Below are positions 24,462-34,100 of a stretch of 64,000 nucleotides of DNA, in pieces. This DNA comes from Aristolochia californica (Eukaryota; Streptophyta; Magnoliopsida; Piperales; Aristolochiaceae): assembly GCA_029961685.1 (NCBI GenBank), contig JARWKL010000002.1:19312908-19376907 (forward strand), read 5' to 3'. Made by a program: the position numbers and the translations under genes. The notes under the pieces were generated by a model, which was not told where the DNA came from, searched no databases, and was given only the letters and a program-made list of their open reading frames with translations. The number at the start of each line of letters is the position of its first letter. Positions within the stretch are counted from its first letter, which is position 1.

Positions 24462-24598
24462 CTTCAGGTACAAAGATTTTATCTCGATGTATACGGGAAT
24501 CAGCTGGAGAGATAGCCTTTTCTATTCCAGAACCTCGGTTGATCTTCAACTGGAATGTTCGCTTTGATATGAGTTCCATCAATAGCTCCAATACAATC

Positions 24599-24677
24599 CT
24601 AATTATACATTTTCAATTAATATTGACTAACTTTGTATATTAATCTAAAATTATTTAGTTATAGGAAGTGATGTTAC
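24599..24677 (-). other. Intron in transposase pseudogene
   Basis: Reads GTAAC...ATTAG on the minus strand, 79 bp, directly before the GATTGTATTGGAGC exon that encodes the first catalytic Asp. Confidence 0.65.
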
Positions 24678-25131
24678 CTTGAAGTACGGATAAAACATTG
24701 AACTAGTTAAAATCTTCAAGTGTGTGCGTTCCAAAGTTCGTTTGATGTAATCAGAGTGAAGTTTGAGGATTACATCCAACACCTTGTTGAAACATCTCTA
24801 CTATGACACTATAAGATTGTTGTTGACCAACAGTTAGGAGGAAATATGCAAGTTGTTCTTCAATTGAGATGGTCTTTGTGGCTGATAAAAACCCTTTACT
24901 AGTAAGTATATCTGCCAATTTGTGAAATACCAGTTGATTCATCCTGTAAAGTTTCCAAAATTTAACTGGTGATTTGTCTAGTGCCTTTTGCAAATACAAT
25001 GGACCATTCATCCTACAAGAATGTGGTACACGTCTGTTGCAATGGTACATATAGTATCTTCCCATGGCGATAAACAAAGTTGTGAATGCAACCATAGTTG
25101 CAACCTGTTCTTCGTCTGTCATAGTATCCAT

Positions 25132-25570
25132 GGAAATCTACAAATTCAATCGCCTAAATGTCATAAATGCAACTAAACATCAATCTTCAATCATAACCTA
25201 TTTGTAATCACACCTATACACAACCATATTCATCCACATTCCCACATCCTACATTTAATCATATCCATACGCAACCATATTCATTTAATTGTCCACATCC
25301 ATACTCATCTACTATATTCATCCATGCAAGATATATAAACACAACAACATATCAAATTTAAATATTATCCATACTAATAAGTCTTGTAACGTCATAATTC
25401 AAACATCATACCTAATACATAACAATATTCCAAAAGAATAGTGTATTTATAACGCATTACAATTAGTTTTCAAGACAAAATTTAAGCCACTAGACCCGCT
25501 CTTTTGACTGTCATCTCTGCAAACATGACCTTGTTACTTGGCGTATCCATCCATAAAGGAGCGTGAAACT
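25132..25570. other. Spacer between transposase and MYB-like gene
   Basis: No gene. From 25205 to 25330 a degenerate repeat of CAACCATATTCAT and CCACATCC occurs with a spacing of about 55-60 bp. It should contain the 3' end of the MYB-like gene and any transposase promoter, but no clear TATA box can be assigned. Confidence 0.55.
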
Positions 25571-26439
25571 TCAATTCTGCAAATAGGTCCAGGATTTCCC
25601 TGAGGGCTTTGACCAATCTCTTTCAATATCGAGCTCTTTCTCTTTAGGCTTCATCATGAAATTCTCAAATGTCTGAGCTATTCGATCCATTGCATCAATG
25701 AAACTACTAGTGTCATCATCGGGCATTTCGGTTCTCTTTCTACGATGACTTGAATATGATCGCTTGCTTCTTTCAGATTGATTACTTGGAGACTCATCCA
25801 TGCTTAATAATGGCGATGGAGTATCCCTAACTATATCAACATACTTGGGCTCATCCATCGGGACATGTTCCAATTCATGGATGAGTTCATCGCCCTGATC
25901 TACAAAGGTTGCACCTCCTGACCCTACGGCTATTGTGTTTCCCACCACCATAGCTAATTTGTCATACAAGGGGCAACCTTCATGTCTATACTTCTTAGCA
26001 TCTTTATGCTCCTACAAGAATGAAACATCTTTTATACTTCTTGGAACAGAGTTATGCTAACGATTAAAACATAAAAAATATTTTATAGTACATCATGATT
26101 ACTGACCTTTATGTAGTCAAGCCATACAGAATTACATGCAGTAACTCATTGTGTGGTTGCATCCCAACTGAACCCACTAGTGTTGATACAACTCGTTACC
26201 GTTTGGTATGTTTTCTTCCATGATCTTGTTCGATTCTTCACCTGCTCAACAGTTTTTTTATTGACTGTGTCTTCATTGAACTTATTAACACAATCCATAT
26301 ATACCTCATGCTTCCATACCCCGTTAGGCAACTTGTTCCGTAGATTAACTTGCTCGACCAAGAGATCGAGCATTTTGCTATCGTCTTCGAAGGTCCAAAT
26401 GTCATATGGTCGACCAGTTGGTTGTCTTCTTGCAGCCAT
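25571..26439 (-). pseudogene. MYB/SANT-like protein of the Harbinger element, broken
   Basis: The accessory DNA-binding protein of PIF/Harbinger elements, expected to act in the nucleus with the transposase. Exon 1 (26439-26107) starts MAARRQPTGRPYDIWTFEDD and carries the plant MYB/SANT-like domain: three spaced Trp (YDIW, RSWKK, FSWD) with LDLLVEQVNLRNK, VWKHEVY and EQVKNRTRSWKKTY between. An in-frame TGA at 26146-26148 follows WDATTQ; the frame then resumes as VTACNSVWLDYIK. An intron (26106-26012, GTCAGT...TGTAG) leads to exon 2 (26011-25571) with HKDAKKYRHEGCPLYDKLA, the usual end of this domain, then an acidic/serine-rich tail (DTPSPLLSMDESPSNQSERS) and a short C-terminal helical region (SSFIDAMDRIAQTFENFMM). 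Only the single stop is certain damage; all other family landmarks are present. Confidence 0.88.
26012..26106 (-). other. Intron in MYB-like pseudogene
   Basis: 95 bp, GTCAGT at the donor and TTGTAG at the acceptor on the minus strand. It joins VWLDYIK to EHKDAKKYR, matching the family order. Confidence 0.7.
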
Positions 26440-27340
26440 GTATAATCTAAATCCGAGAAGGTCCTCATGGAAAAAACTTTATCAGACAACCTTTACCCAT
26501 CACGGAAACACAAACCATAGAAAATAGAATATCATGTGGTGGATATGTATAACACCCGAATCTCCTCACCACATGGCAAAAACATTCCATAACACTTCAA
26601 AAATTCTCAACAACATTCTCAAACATCTCAAAATTAATTAAACTATTTTCACTACTGCATATGCACTAAACAATGAGAAAACACACATATCAAGTCCAAA
26701 TTCACCGAACACCCCTGACAAGAGCCCCATTAAACTTCCCAGTCACTACGACCTGTACCTCGTCAGTGATGGGGGTCGGGTTTCGTTGGCTAATGGACGC
26801 CTGGGTAGGCATCTCAACCTTGTTTGAATTGGACTAAAAAATCCTAATAAAACCTAAACCATAACCCATCAAACACTAAAGTCAAACCCTATCACCTACT
26901 AAACTCTAAACCCTAAACACTAATTCCATAACATAATACCCTAAACCCTAGACCCCTAAACCTTAGAAGCCCTAAACCCTAAACCCAAATAACCCTAGAG
27001 CTTAAAAACAAAAAACCCCAAAAGCTTAAAAACCCTAAACCATCAAAACCTAAACCCTAAAAACCCTAGAGCTTAAAAACACAAAACCCCCAAAACCTTA
27101 AAAATCATAATCCCTAAAATACCCTAAATCCTTAACCATAAGCCATAAACCCTAATTACATGACCCTTAAATACTGAGTGTCAAACCCTATAAATAATCC
27201 CTAACACGAATCAAGAATTTAGACCCTAAACCATAACCCTAAATCCCACAAGTATGCACGAATAACCCCAATTAGGCACTGACAATAAAATTAAATCAAA
27301 TAAAACACTAATTTAATAAAAAAAATATGGTTTAGTTATA
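26440..27340 (-). other. Upstream intron/leader region of MYB-like gene
   Basis: No coding frame. A donor-like site GAAG|GTATAACT at 27341/27340 on the minus strand suggests that the CT-rich leader is an exon joined across this region to the MYB exon. 26700-26800 is a comparatively GC-rich patch (GATGGGGGTCGGGTTTCG). Telomere-like repeats occupy 26853-27248. Confidence 0.5.
26853..27248 (+). repeat. Degenerate telomere-like repeats (CCCTAAA type)
   Basis: Many CCCTAAA or AACCCTA words, with short perfect runs such as CCCTAAACCCTAAACCC near 26970 and CTAAACCCTAG near 26941. They are interspersed with AGAGCTTAAAAAC blocks. A larger repeat ACCCTAGAGCTTAAAAACA occurs at 26992 and 27063, 71 bp apart. 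The array is too degenerate to be a working telomere. Such motifs also occur as telo-boxes in plant leaders and promoters. Confidence 0.85.
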
Positions 27341-27950
27341 CCTTCCAAAATTTGGTGAAAACCGAAGCCGAATGGTGAAATCAATGCTGAATGGGGAAAT
27401 CGATGCCTAATCGAAGTAGAAATTATGAAATCGAAGTCCAAATGTCAAGATTGAAGAAAATTGAAACCGAAATAGGGGAAATTGCAAGAAATCGGAAGGT
27501 ATTTTGGGGGAAAAGAGAATAGCGAGAGGGAGACGGGAGTGAGATGTCGAAAGGGAAAAGAAAGGGAGAAAAGAGAGAAGAAAGGGAGGTCGAGAGGGAT
27601 AAGAGAGAGAGAGAGAGAAGCGAGAGAGAAAAATGGAGAGCGAGTCCGAGAGAAGAGAGGGAGGCACGGAGACGAGAGAGGGGGTACAAGAGAGAGGGCG
27701 AGTTCAAGAGAAGACCGAGGGACGAAGGCCGGAGACGAGAGGGAGAAGAGATAGAGGCCAGAGATGAGAATCCGTGGGAAGAGAGGCAGCAGCGATGTCG
27801 GGGGCGCAGGGAGACGAGAGAGGCAGCAGCGACATCGGGGGCTCAGGGAGACGAGAGAGGAAGTGCGGGAGAGAGGAAGAAAAAAAGGAAAATGAGGATG
27901 CGCGAGAGAGGGGGGTACGAGGAGAGAGAGGGGCAAAGGGAGCGTCGCGT
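27341..27950 (-). repeat. Purine-rich (GA) low-complexity tract, CT-rich leader on minus strand
   Basis: 27480-27930 is almost pure purine on the plus strand (GAGAGAGAGAG, GGGAGACGAGAGAGG), with an imperfect 45-50 bp repeat of GGGAGACGAGAGAGGCAGCAGC near 27805-27860. Long open frames occur in several frames on both strands because the bias removes stop codons; they are Arg/Glu/Lys-rich on one strand and Ser/Leu/Pro-rich on the other, with no domain. A CT-rich 5' leader for the Harbinger transcript is the likely role. Purine/pyrimidine mirror tracts can also form triplex DNA. Confidence 0.75.
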
Positions 27951-27996
27951 CCTTCATCTCAAAGAAGATCAAATATGGCCTTCTTTGAGATGAAGG
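27951..27996. repeat. Perfect 16-bp inverted repeat with 14-nt loop
   Basis: CCTTCATCTCAAAGAA (27951-27966) and TTCTTTGAGATGAAGG (27981-27996) are exact reverse complements around GATCAAATATGGCC. It lies just upstream of the CT-rich leader near the right end of the island. GATGAAGGA recurs at 28013. It could be a subterminal element of the transposon. Confidence 0.85.
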
Positions 27997-28095
27997 ATTT
28001 TAAACCGTGGAGATGAAGGATTGCTTCATCCCCTACATCCAGATGAAATGTCATCTACGCTCCACTAACGATTTCAAGTGTTGAAGGGTGTCATG
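27997..28095. other. Right end of the Harbinger island
   Basis: No gene. Carries GATGAAGGATT, CCAGATGAAATGTCATC and CTCCACTAAC (28059-28068), the last the reverse complement of GTTAGTGGAG and comparable to GTTAGTGTGG at the left end. A TTGAAGGGTGTCATGTGG stretch leads into LTR-like sequence. Confidence 0.5.
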
Positions 28096-28538
28096 TGGTT
28101 GAAGATCATCTCGGACTTCAAGTTGACCAAGGACGGCCCACATATGTAAGATTATTATAAGATGGGCCACATGACCAAAGAAGGCCCACAAGATAGGTCC
28201 AAGCCCATAAGAAGCAGGACCCACAATGATTACCAAGAGCTGGCATTCTTATCACAGCAGTAGGAAGATCAAGAAGGACTCACAAAAGTATCTTTATCTT
28301 AGGGTCACGACCAAGAAGAGTTTTAGTTTAAGTTATATTTGTCGTTTATCAATATTTAGTTACCTAATTATGTTAGGACATACCTTAAGTGTTAGACTTT
28401 GGGTGTAATTGGGACAAGGGTAGTTTTTTTGTAATTGGACTCTACTACCTTCCTCTATTATAAATAGAGGTTTATGTACTCTGATAACAACAACTTATTG
28501 ATCTCAATGAAGTATATCACTTTTCCATAAATTCAACA
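28096..28538 (+). repeat. Complete 3' LTR, copy 2 (right part)
   Basis: Homology to the LTR is unmistakable from GACCAAGGA at 28125, and weaker from about 28096, where the first 27 bp are diverged. It has the 3'-type variants CAGTAGGAAG and ATAACAACAA, TATAAATA at 28449-28456, and ends ATTCAACA at 28538 directly before TATCC and satellite. Its 28125-28300 part duplicates 23072-23247. Confidence 0.88.
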
Positions 28539-29724
28539 TATCCTAACATGTTTTCAATATGGATATGCAAGCCTGAAACATGTTGAGGATGCAAATGACC
28601 TAATGATCCAAAAATTTCAAGGAATAGAAAAAATTAAATTCTCAAGTTAACGTGAGGCAGGATATTTACCAGAGCCAAACAACCCCGTTTTTGCCTATTT
28701 ATAAAAGGTGGACCTAACAATCATTGATCATCGTAAACAAAAAGATAAGGCAAATACATCACAACAAAATGAAAATTTTAAAGTTTACGTTTGCAAAAAA
28801 TTGAAAACTACAATAATTGTAAGTGAAGAAATTTTTTTCTTGCACTAAAAATGAACCCCAAAATTTTGTTATCCATGTCTAGGAAATTCCACTAGTACAA
28901 CCCCTCATAGCTTGCTAAAATTTTATAAGAAAGAGATTTCTAATTGCTCCTAACATGTTTTAAATATGGATATGTATGCTTGAAACATGTTGTAGAGGCA
29001 AATGACCTAATGATCCAAAAATTTCGAGTAGAAAAAATTAAATTCTTAAGTTAACGTACAGTAGGATATTTACTAGAGCCGAACAACCCACTTTTTGCCT
29101 ACTTACAAAAAGTGAACCTAACAATCATAGATCATCGTAAATGTTTTGATCGATTAATGACGTGTAACGGCTACAATTTTTGTTGAAAGTGACTTATGGT
29201 TTCGGATTCAACACTCAGCTAAAAATGCCTCGCCCGCCCTTTTTCGATGATTGCAAAACCTAATATATAAAAAAATAAAAGAGTTTAAAATCCTTGAATA
29301 TCACAGATACTTTTTGGAATTATCTCTCTCAGAATTTGTACATTTCCATTTTCGAAGTTCAATTTTTTTTCAAATCCAAACTTGCGTTTTTGCTCTCCCT
29401 TTTTCCTCAAAAACAAAAAGATTAGGCAAATAGATCTCAAAAAAATAAAAATTTTAGAGTTTATGTAAGCAAAAAATTGAAAACTATAATAAATGTAAGT
29501 GAAGAAAATTATTTCACGCACTAAAAAAATTAAATTCTCAAGTAAACGTGCGGTGGGTTATTTACAGGGGCAAAACAAGCCAGTTTTTGCCTATTTTAAA
29601 AAAGTGGAGCTAACAATCATAGGTCATTTATAAATGTTTTGATCAATTAATGATGTGTAACGACTATAATTTTTGTTAGAAATGACTTATGGTTTGGGAG
29701 TCAACCCTCAGTTAAAAATGCTTG

Positions 29725-29742
29725 CCCCCCCCCCCCCCCCCC
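29725..29742 (+). repeat. Poly-C run, 18 C
   Basis: Fixed satellite position; the sister monomer at about 33140 has 6 C. Confidence 0.85.
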
Positions 29743-31093
29743 TCCTTTTCTGATGATTGCAAAACCTAATATATAAAAAACTAAAAGAGTTTACAATCCT
29801 TAAAAGCACAAATACTCTTTGGAATTATCTCTCTCAGCACTTGTGCTTTTCCTTTTTGGATGTACAATTTTTTTTCACATCCAAATTTGAGTTTTCTCTC
29901 TCCCATTTTTCTCGTAAACAAAAAGATAAGGCAAATACTTCACAAGAAAATAAAATTTAGAGTTTATTAATGCAAAAAATAGAAAAATATAATAGATGTA
30001 AGTGAAGAAAATTATTTCACGCACTAAAAATGAACATAAATTTTTTGTTATTCTTGTTAGGGAAATTCCACTAGTACAACCACTAATAGCTTAGTGGAAT
30101 CTTATAAGAAAATGATTTTTAATTTATCCTAACATGACTTAAATAAGAATATGCATGCCTGAAACATGTTGAAGATGCAAATGACCTAATGATCCAAAAG
30201 TTTAGAGTTGAAAAAATTAAATTCTCAAGTTAACGTGCGGTAGGATATTTACTAGAGCCAAACAACCCACTTTTTGCCTTTTTACAAAATGTGGACCTAA
30301 CAATCATAGATTATCGTAAATGTTTTGATCGATTAATGATTTGTAACGGCTACAATTTTTGTTGAAAGTGACTTATGGTTTAGGATTCAACACTCAGTTA
30401 AAAATGCCTCTCCCGCCCTTTTCCAATAATTGCAAAACCTAATATATAAAAAACTAAAAGAGTTTACAATCCTTAGATATCACAGATACTTTTTGGAATT
30501 ATCTCTCTCAGCATTTGTGCATTTCCATTTTAGATGTTCAATTTTTTTTCAAATCCATACTTTAGTTTTCACTCTCCCATTTTTATCGTAAACAAAAAGA
30601 TAAGGCAATTTGATCACAACAAAATGAAAATTTTAGAGTTTTTGTAACCAAAAAATTGAAAACTATAAAAATGTAAGTTAAGAAAATTATTTGATGCACT
30701 AAAAATGAAGACCAAAGTTATGTTATCCATGTTTGGGAAATTCCACCAGTACAACCCCTAATAGCTTTGTAAAATTTTATAAGAAAGAGAATTCTAGTTA
30801 ATCCTAACATGTTTTAAATATGAATATGCATTCCTGAAACATGTTGAAGATGCAAATGACCTAATGATCCAAAAATTTCAAGGAGTTGAATTAATTAAAT
30901 TCTCAAGTTAACGTGCGGTGGCATATTTACCAGAGCCAGCCAAACAACCCACATTTTGCCAATTTACAAAAAGCAGACCTAACAATCATAGATCATCTTA
31001 AATGTTTTGATCGATTAATGATGTGTAATGGCTATAATTTTTTTTAGAAATGACGTATGGTTTGGGAGTCAACACTCAGTTAAAAATGTGTCG

Positions 31094-31127
<34 letters not shown>
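31094..31127 (+). repeat. Poly-C run, 34 C
   Basis: Fixed satellite position, preceded by AAAAATGTGTCG. Confidence 0.9.
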
Positions 31128-34100
31128 TTTTCGATGATTGCAAAACCTAATATATAAAAAACTGAAAGAGTTTACAATCCTTACAAATCACATATACTTT
31201 TTGGAATTATCTCTCTCAGTATTTATACATTTCCATTTTGGATGTTCAATTTTTTTCCAAATCCAAACTTGACTTTTCACTCTCCCATTTTCCTCGTAAA
31301 CAAGAAGATAAGGCAAGTAGATAACAACAAAATGAAAATTTTAGAGTTGATCGATGCAAAAAATTGAAAACTATAATAAATGTAAGTGAGGAAAATTATT
31401 TCACGCACTAAATATGAACACCAAAATTTTGTGATCCATGTTTGGGAAATTCCACTACCTAATAGCTTGTTGGAATTTCATAAGAAAGAGATTTGTAATT
31501 GATCCTAACATGTTTTAAATATGGATATGCATGCCTAAAACATGTTGAATATGCAAATGACCAAATGATTCATAAATTTAAATGAGAAGAAAAAATAAAA
31601 TTCTCAAGTTTACGTGCCGTGGGATATTTTACCAGAGCAAAACAACCCACTTTTTGCCTATTTACAATAAGCGGAGCTAACAACCATGGATACTCATAAA
31701 TGTTTTGATCGATTAATGATGTGTAACAGCAATAATTTTGTTAGAAATGACTTACGGTTTGGGAGTCAACACTCAGTTAAAAATGCGTCGCCCACACCTT
31801 TTCTGATGATTGTAAAACCTAATATATAAAAAACTAAAAGAGTTTACAATCCTTAAAAATCACAGATACTTTTTTGAATTATGTCCCTCTGCATTTGTGC
31901 ATTTCCATTTGGATGTTCAATTTTTTTTCAAATCCAAACTTGCATTTTCGCTCTCCCTTTTTCTTCAAAAAAAAAAGATAAGGCAAATAGATCACAATAA
32001 AATAAAAAATTTAGAGTTGATGTATGCAAAAAATTGAAAACTATAATAAATGTAAGTGAAGAAAATTATTTCACGCACTAAAAATGAACACCAAAGTTTT
32101 GTTATCCATGTTTGGGAAATTCCACTACCTAATAGCTTGGTGGAATTTTATAAGAAAGAGATTTCTAATTGATCCTAACATGTTATAAATATGGATATGC
32201 ATGCCTGAAACATGTTGAAGATTCAAATGACCTAATGATCCAAAAATTTGAAGGCGTAGAAAAAATTAAATTCTCTGGTTAATGTGCGGTGGGATATTTA
32301 CAAGAGCCAAACCACCCCGTTTTTGCCAATTTACTAAAGATGGACCTAAATATCCTAGATCATCTTAAATGTTTTGATCGATTAAAGATGTGTAACGGCT
32401 ATAATTTTTTCCCAAAATGACTTAAGATTTGGGAGTCAACACTAAGTTAAAAATGCCTCGTCCCCCCATTTTCGTTGATTGCAAAACCTAATATATAAAA
32501 AGCTAAAAGAATTTACAATCTTTTGAAATCACAGATACTTTTTGGAATTATATCTCTCTACATTTGTGCATTTCCATTTTGGATGTTCAATTTTTTTTCA
32601 AATCCAAACTTGAGTTTTCAGTATCCCATTTTTCTAATAAACAAAAAGATAAGGCAAATAGATCACAACAAAATGAAAATTTTAGAGTTTATGTATGCAA
32701 AAAATTGAAAACTATAATAAATTTAAGTGAAGAAAATTATTTCACGCACTAAAAATGAACACCAAAATTTTGTTATCCTTGTTTGGGAAATTCCACTAGT
32801 ACAACCCCTAATAGCTTGGTGGAATTTTATAAGATAGAGATCTCTAATTGATACTAACATGTTTTAAATATGGATATGCATGCCTGGAACATGTTGGAGA
32901 TGCAAATGACCTAATGATCCAAAAATTTCAAGCAATAGAAAAAATTAAATTTTCAAGGTAACGTGCGGTGGGATATTTACTGGGGCAAAACAAGCCAGTT
33001 TTTGCCTATTTAAAAAAAGTGGAGCTAACAATCATAGATCATTAAAAAAATTTTGATCGATTAATGATGTATAACGACTATAATTTTTTTTAGAAATGAC
33101 TTATGGTTCGGGAGTCAACCCTCAGTTAAAAATGCCTCGCCCCCCCTTTTTTGATGATTGCAAAACCTAATATATAAAAAACTAAAAGAGTTTACAATCT
33201 TTAAAAAGCACAGATACTTTTTGGAATTATCTCTCTCAGCACTATGCTTTTCCTTTTTGGATGTACAATTTTTTTTTAAATCCAAATTTGAGTTTTCTCT
33301 CTCCCATTTTTCTCGTAAACAGAAAGATAAGGCAAATACATCACAACAAAATGAAAATTTTAGAGTCTATGTATGCCAAAAATGGAAAAATATAATAAAT
33401 GTAAGTGAAGAAAATTATTTCACACACTAAAAATGAACATAATTTTTTTGTTATTCTTGTTCGGGAAATTCCACTATTACAACCACTAATAGCTTGGTGG
33501 AATTTTATAAGAAAGTGATTTCTAATTTATCCTAACATGACTTAAATAAGAATATGCATGCCTGAAACATGTTGAAGATGCACATGACCTAATGATCCAA
33601 AAATTTAGAGTTGAAAAAATTAAATTCTCAAGTTAACGTGCGGTGGGATATTTCCTACAGCCAAACAACCCACTTTTTGCCTTTTTACAAAAAGTGGACC
33701 TAACAATCATAGATCATCATAAATGTTTAGATCGATTAATGATGTGTTACGACTATAATTTTTGTTGGAAACGACTTATGGTTTGGGAGTCAACACTCAG
33801 TTAAAAATGCCTCTCCCGCCCTTTTCTGATGATTGCAAAACCTAATAAATAAATAAATAAGGAGTTTAAAATCCTTAAAAATCATAGATACTTTTTAGAA
33901 TTAGCTCTCTCGACATTTGTGCATTTCCATTTTGGATGTTCAATTTTTTTTCAAATCCAAACTTGAGTTTTTACCATCCCATTTTTCTCGTAAACAAAAA
34001 GATTAGGCACATAGATCATAACAAAATGAAAATTTTAGATTTTATCTATGTAAACAATTGAAAATTTAAATAAATGTAAGTAAAGAAAATTATTTCACGC

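Larger units (their letters stand above)
23885..25131 (-). pseudogene. PIF/Harbinger DDE transposase, broken
   Basis: A transposase of the HARBI1/ALP1-like family would cut and paste the element in the nucleus. The first frame (25131-24751, 126 codons) starts MDTMTDEEQ and carries the helix-turn-helix-like N-terminal region with ISIEEQLAYFLLTVG, typical of the family. After a frameshift near 24775 the frame continues with RTLERTHLKILTSSMFYPYF to a GT-AG intron (24677-24599). The next exon has the first catalytic Asp in GAIDGTH (codon 24578-24580) and NRKG. About 80 bp of the usual family sequence is then missing, followed by DSRIHRDKIF and a second intron (24461-24381). The second Asp is in VDAGYANLPG (24361-24363) and the Glu is in LRNIIE (24221-24223), followed at once by a TGA. 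Further shifts or stops precede HACCILHNYI. The order D-D-E is intact but the gene cannot be translated. Confidence 0.9.
23248..28124 (-). mobile_element. Decayed PIF/Harbinger transposon island
   Basis: 4.9 kb of non-satellite DNA between two copies of a 176-bp LTR segment. On the minus strand, in transcription order, it holds a CT-rich leader, an intron-like stretch with telomere-like repeats, a MYB/SANT-like gene and a DDE transposase. This gene pair is the hallmark of plant PIF/Harbinger elements, where the two proteins act together in transposition. Exact termini are not certain. GTTAGTG-type sequences face inward at 23348 and, on the minus strand, at about 28069-28060, and TTCATC-rich subterminal stretches exist at both ends, but no clean inverted repeat with a TTA/TAA duplicate could be fixed. 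Confidence 0.82.
20725..28538 (+). mobile_element. LTR retroelement copy 2, split by a Harbinger island
   Basis: Same element as 8509-11228: 5' LTR, primer site, internal region with the 58-bp minisatellite, purine tract and 3' LTR. The 3' LTR begins at 23045, breaks at 23247 into a G-run, and a full-length LTR appears again up to 28538, where satellite resumes. The 4.9 kb between is a decayed PIF/Harbinger transposon. The two element copies share the same insertion base, the same mutated 3' target duplicate and the same flanking satellite variants, so they descend from one insertion that was later duplicated with its surroundings. Confidence 0.85.

Noticed and set aside
27445..27993. Long overlapping frames on both strands (up to 175 codons)
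   Set aside because: Composition artefact of a purine tract that lacks stop codons. They are low-complexity and without domains, and overlapping frames on both strands cannot all be genes.
23274..28068. Defined terminal inverted repeats of the Harbinger element
   Set aside because: GTTAGTG-type sequences face each other near both ends, but the match is short and no TTA/TAA duplicate could be fixed.
32564..32752. Recurrent small plus-strand frame (MCISILDVQFFFKSKLEFS...), also seen at 47388, 50792, 51463 and 52817
   Set aside because: It repeats because the satellite unit repeats. Most monomers break it by frameshift or stop, it has no fixed start context, and no domain is visible.
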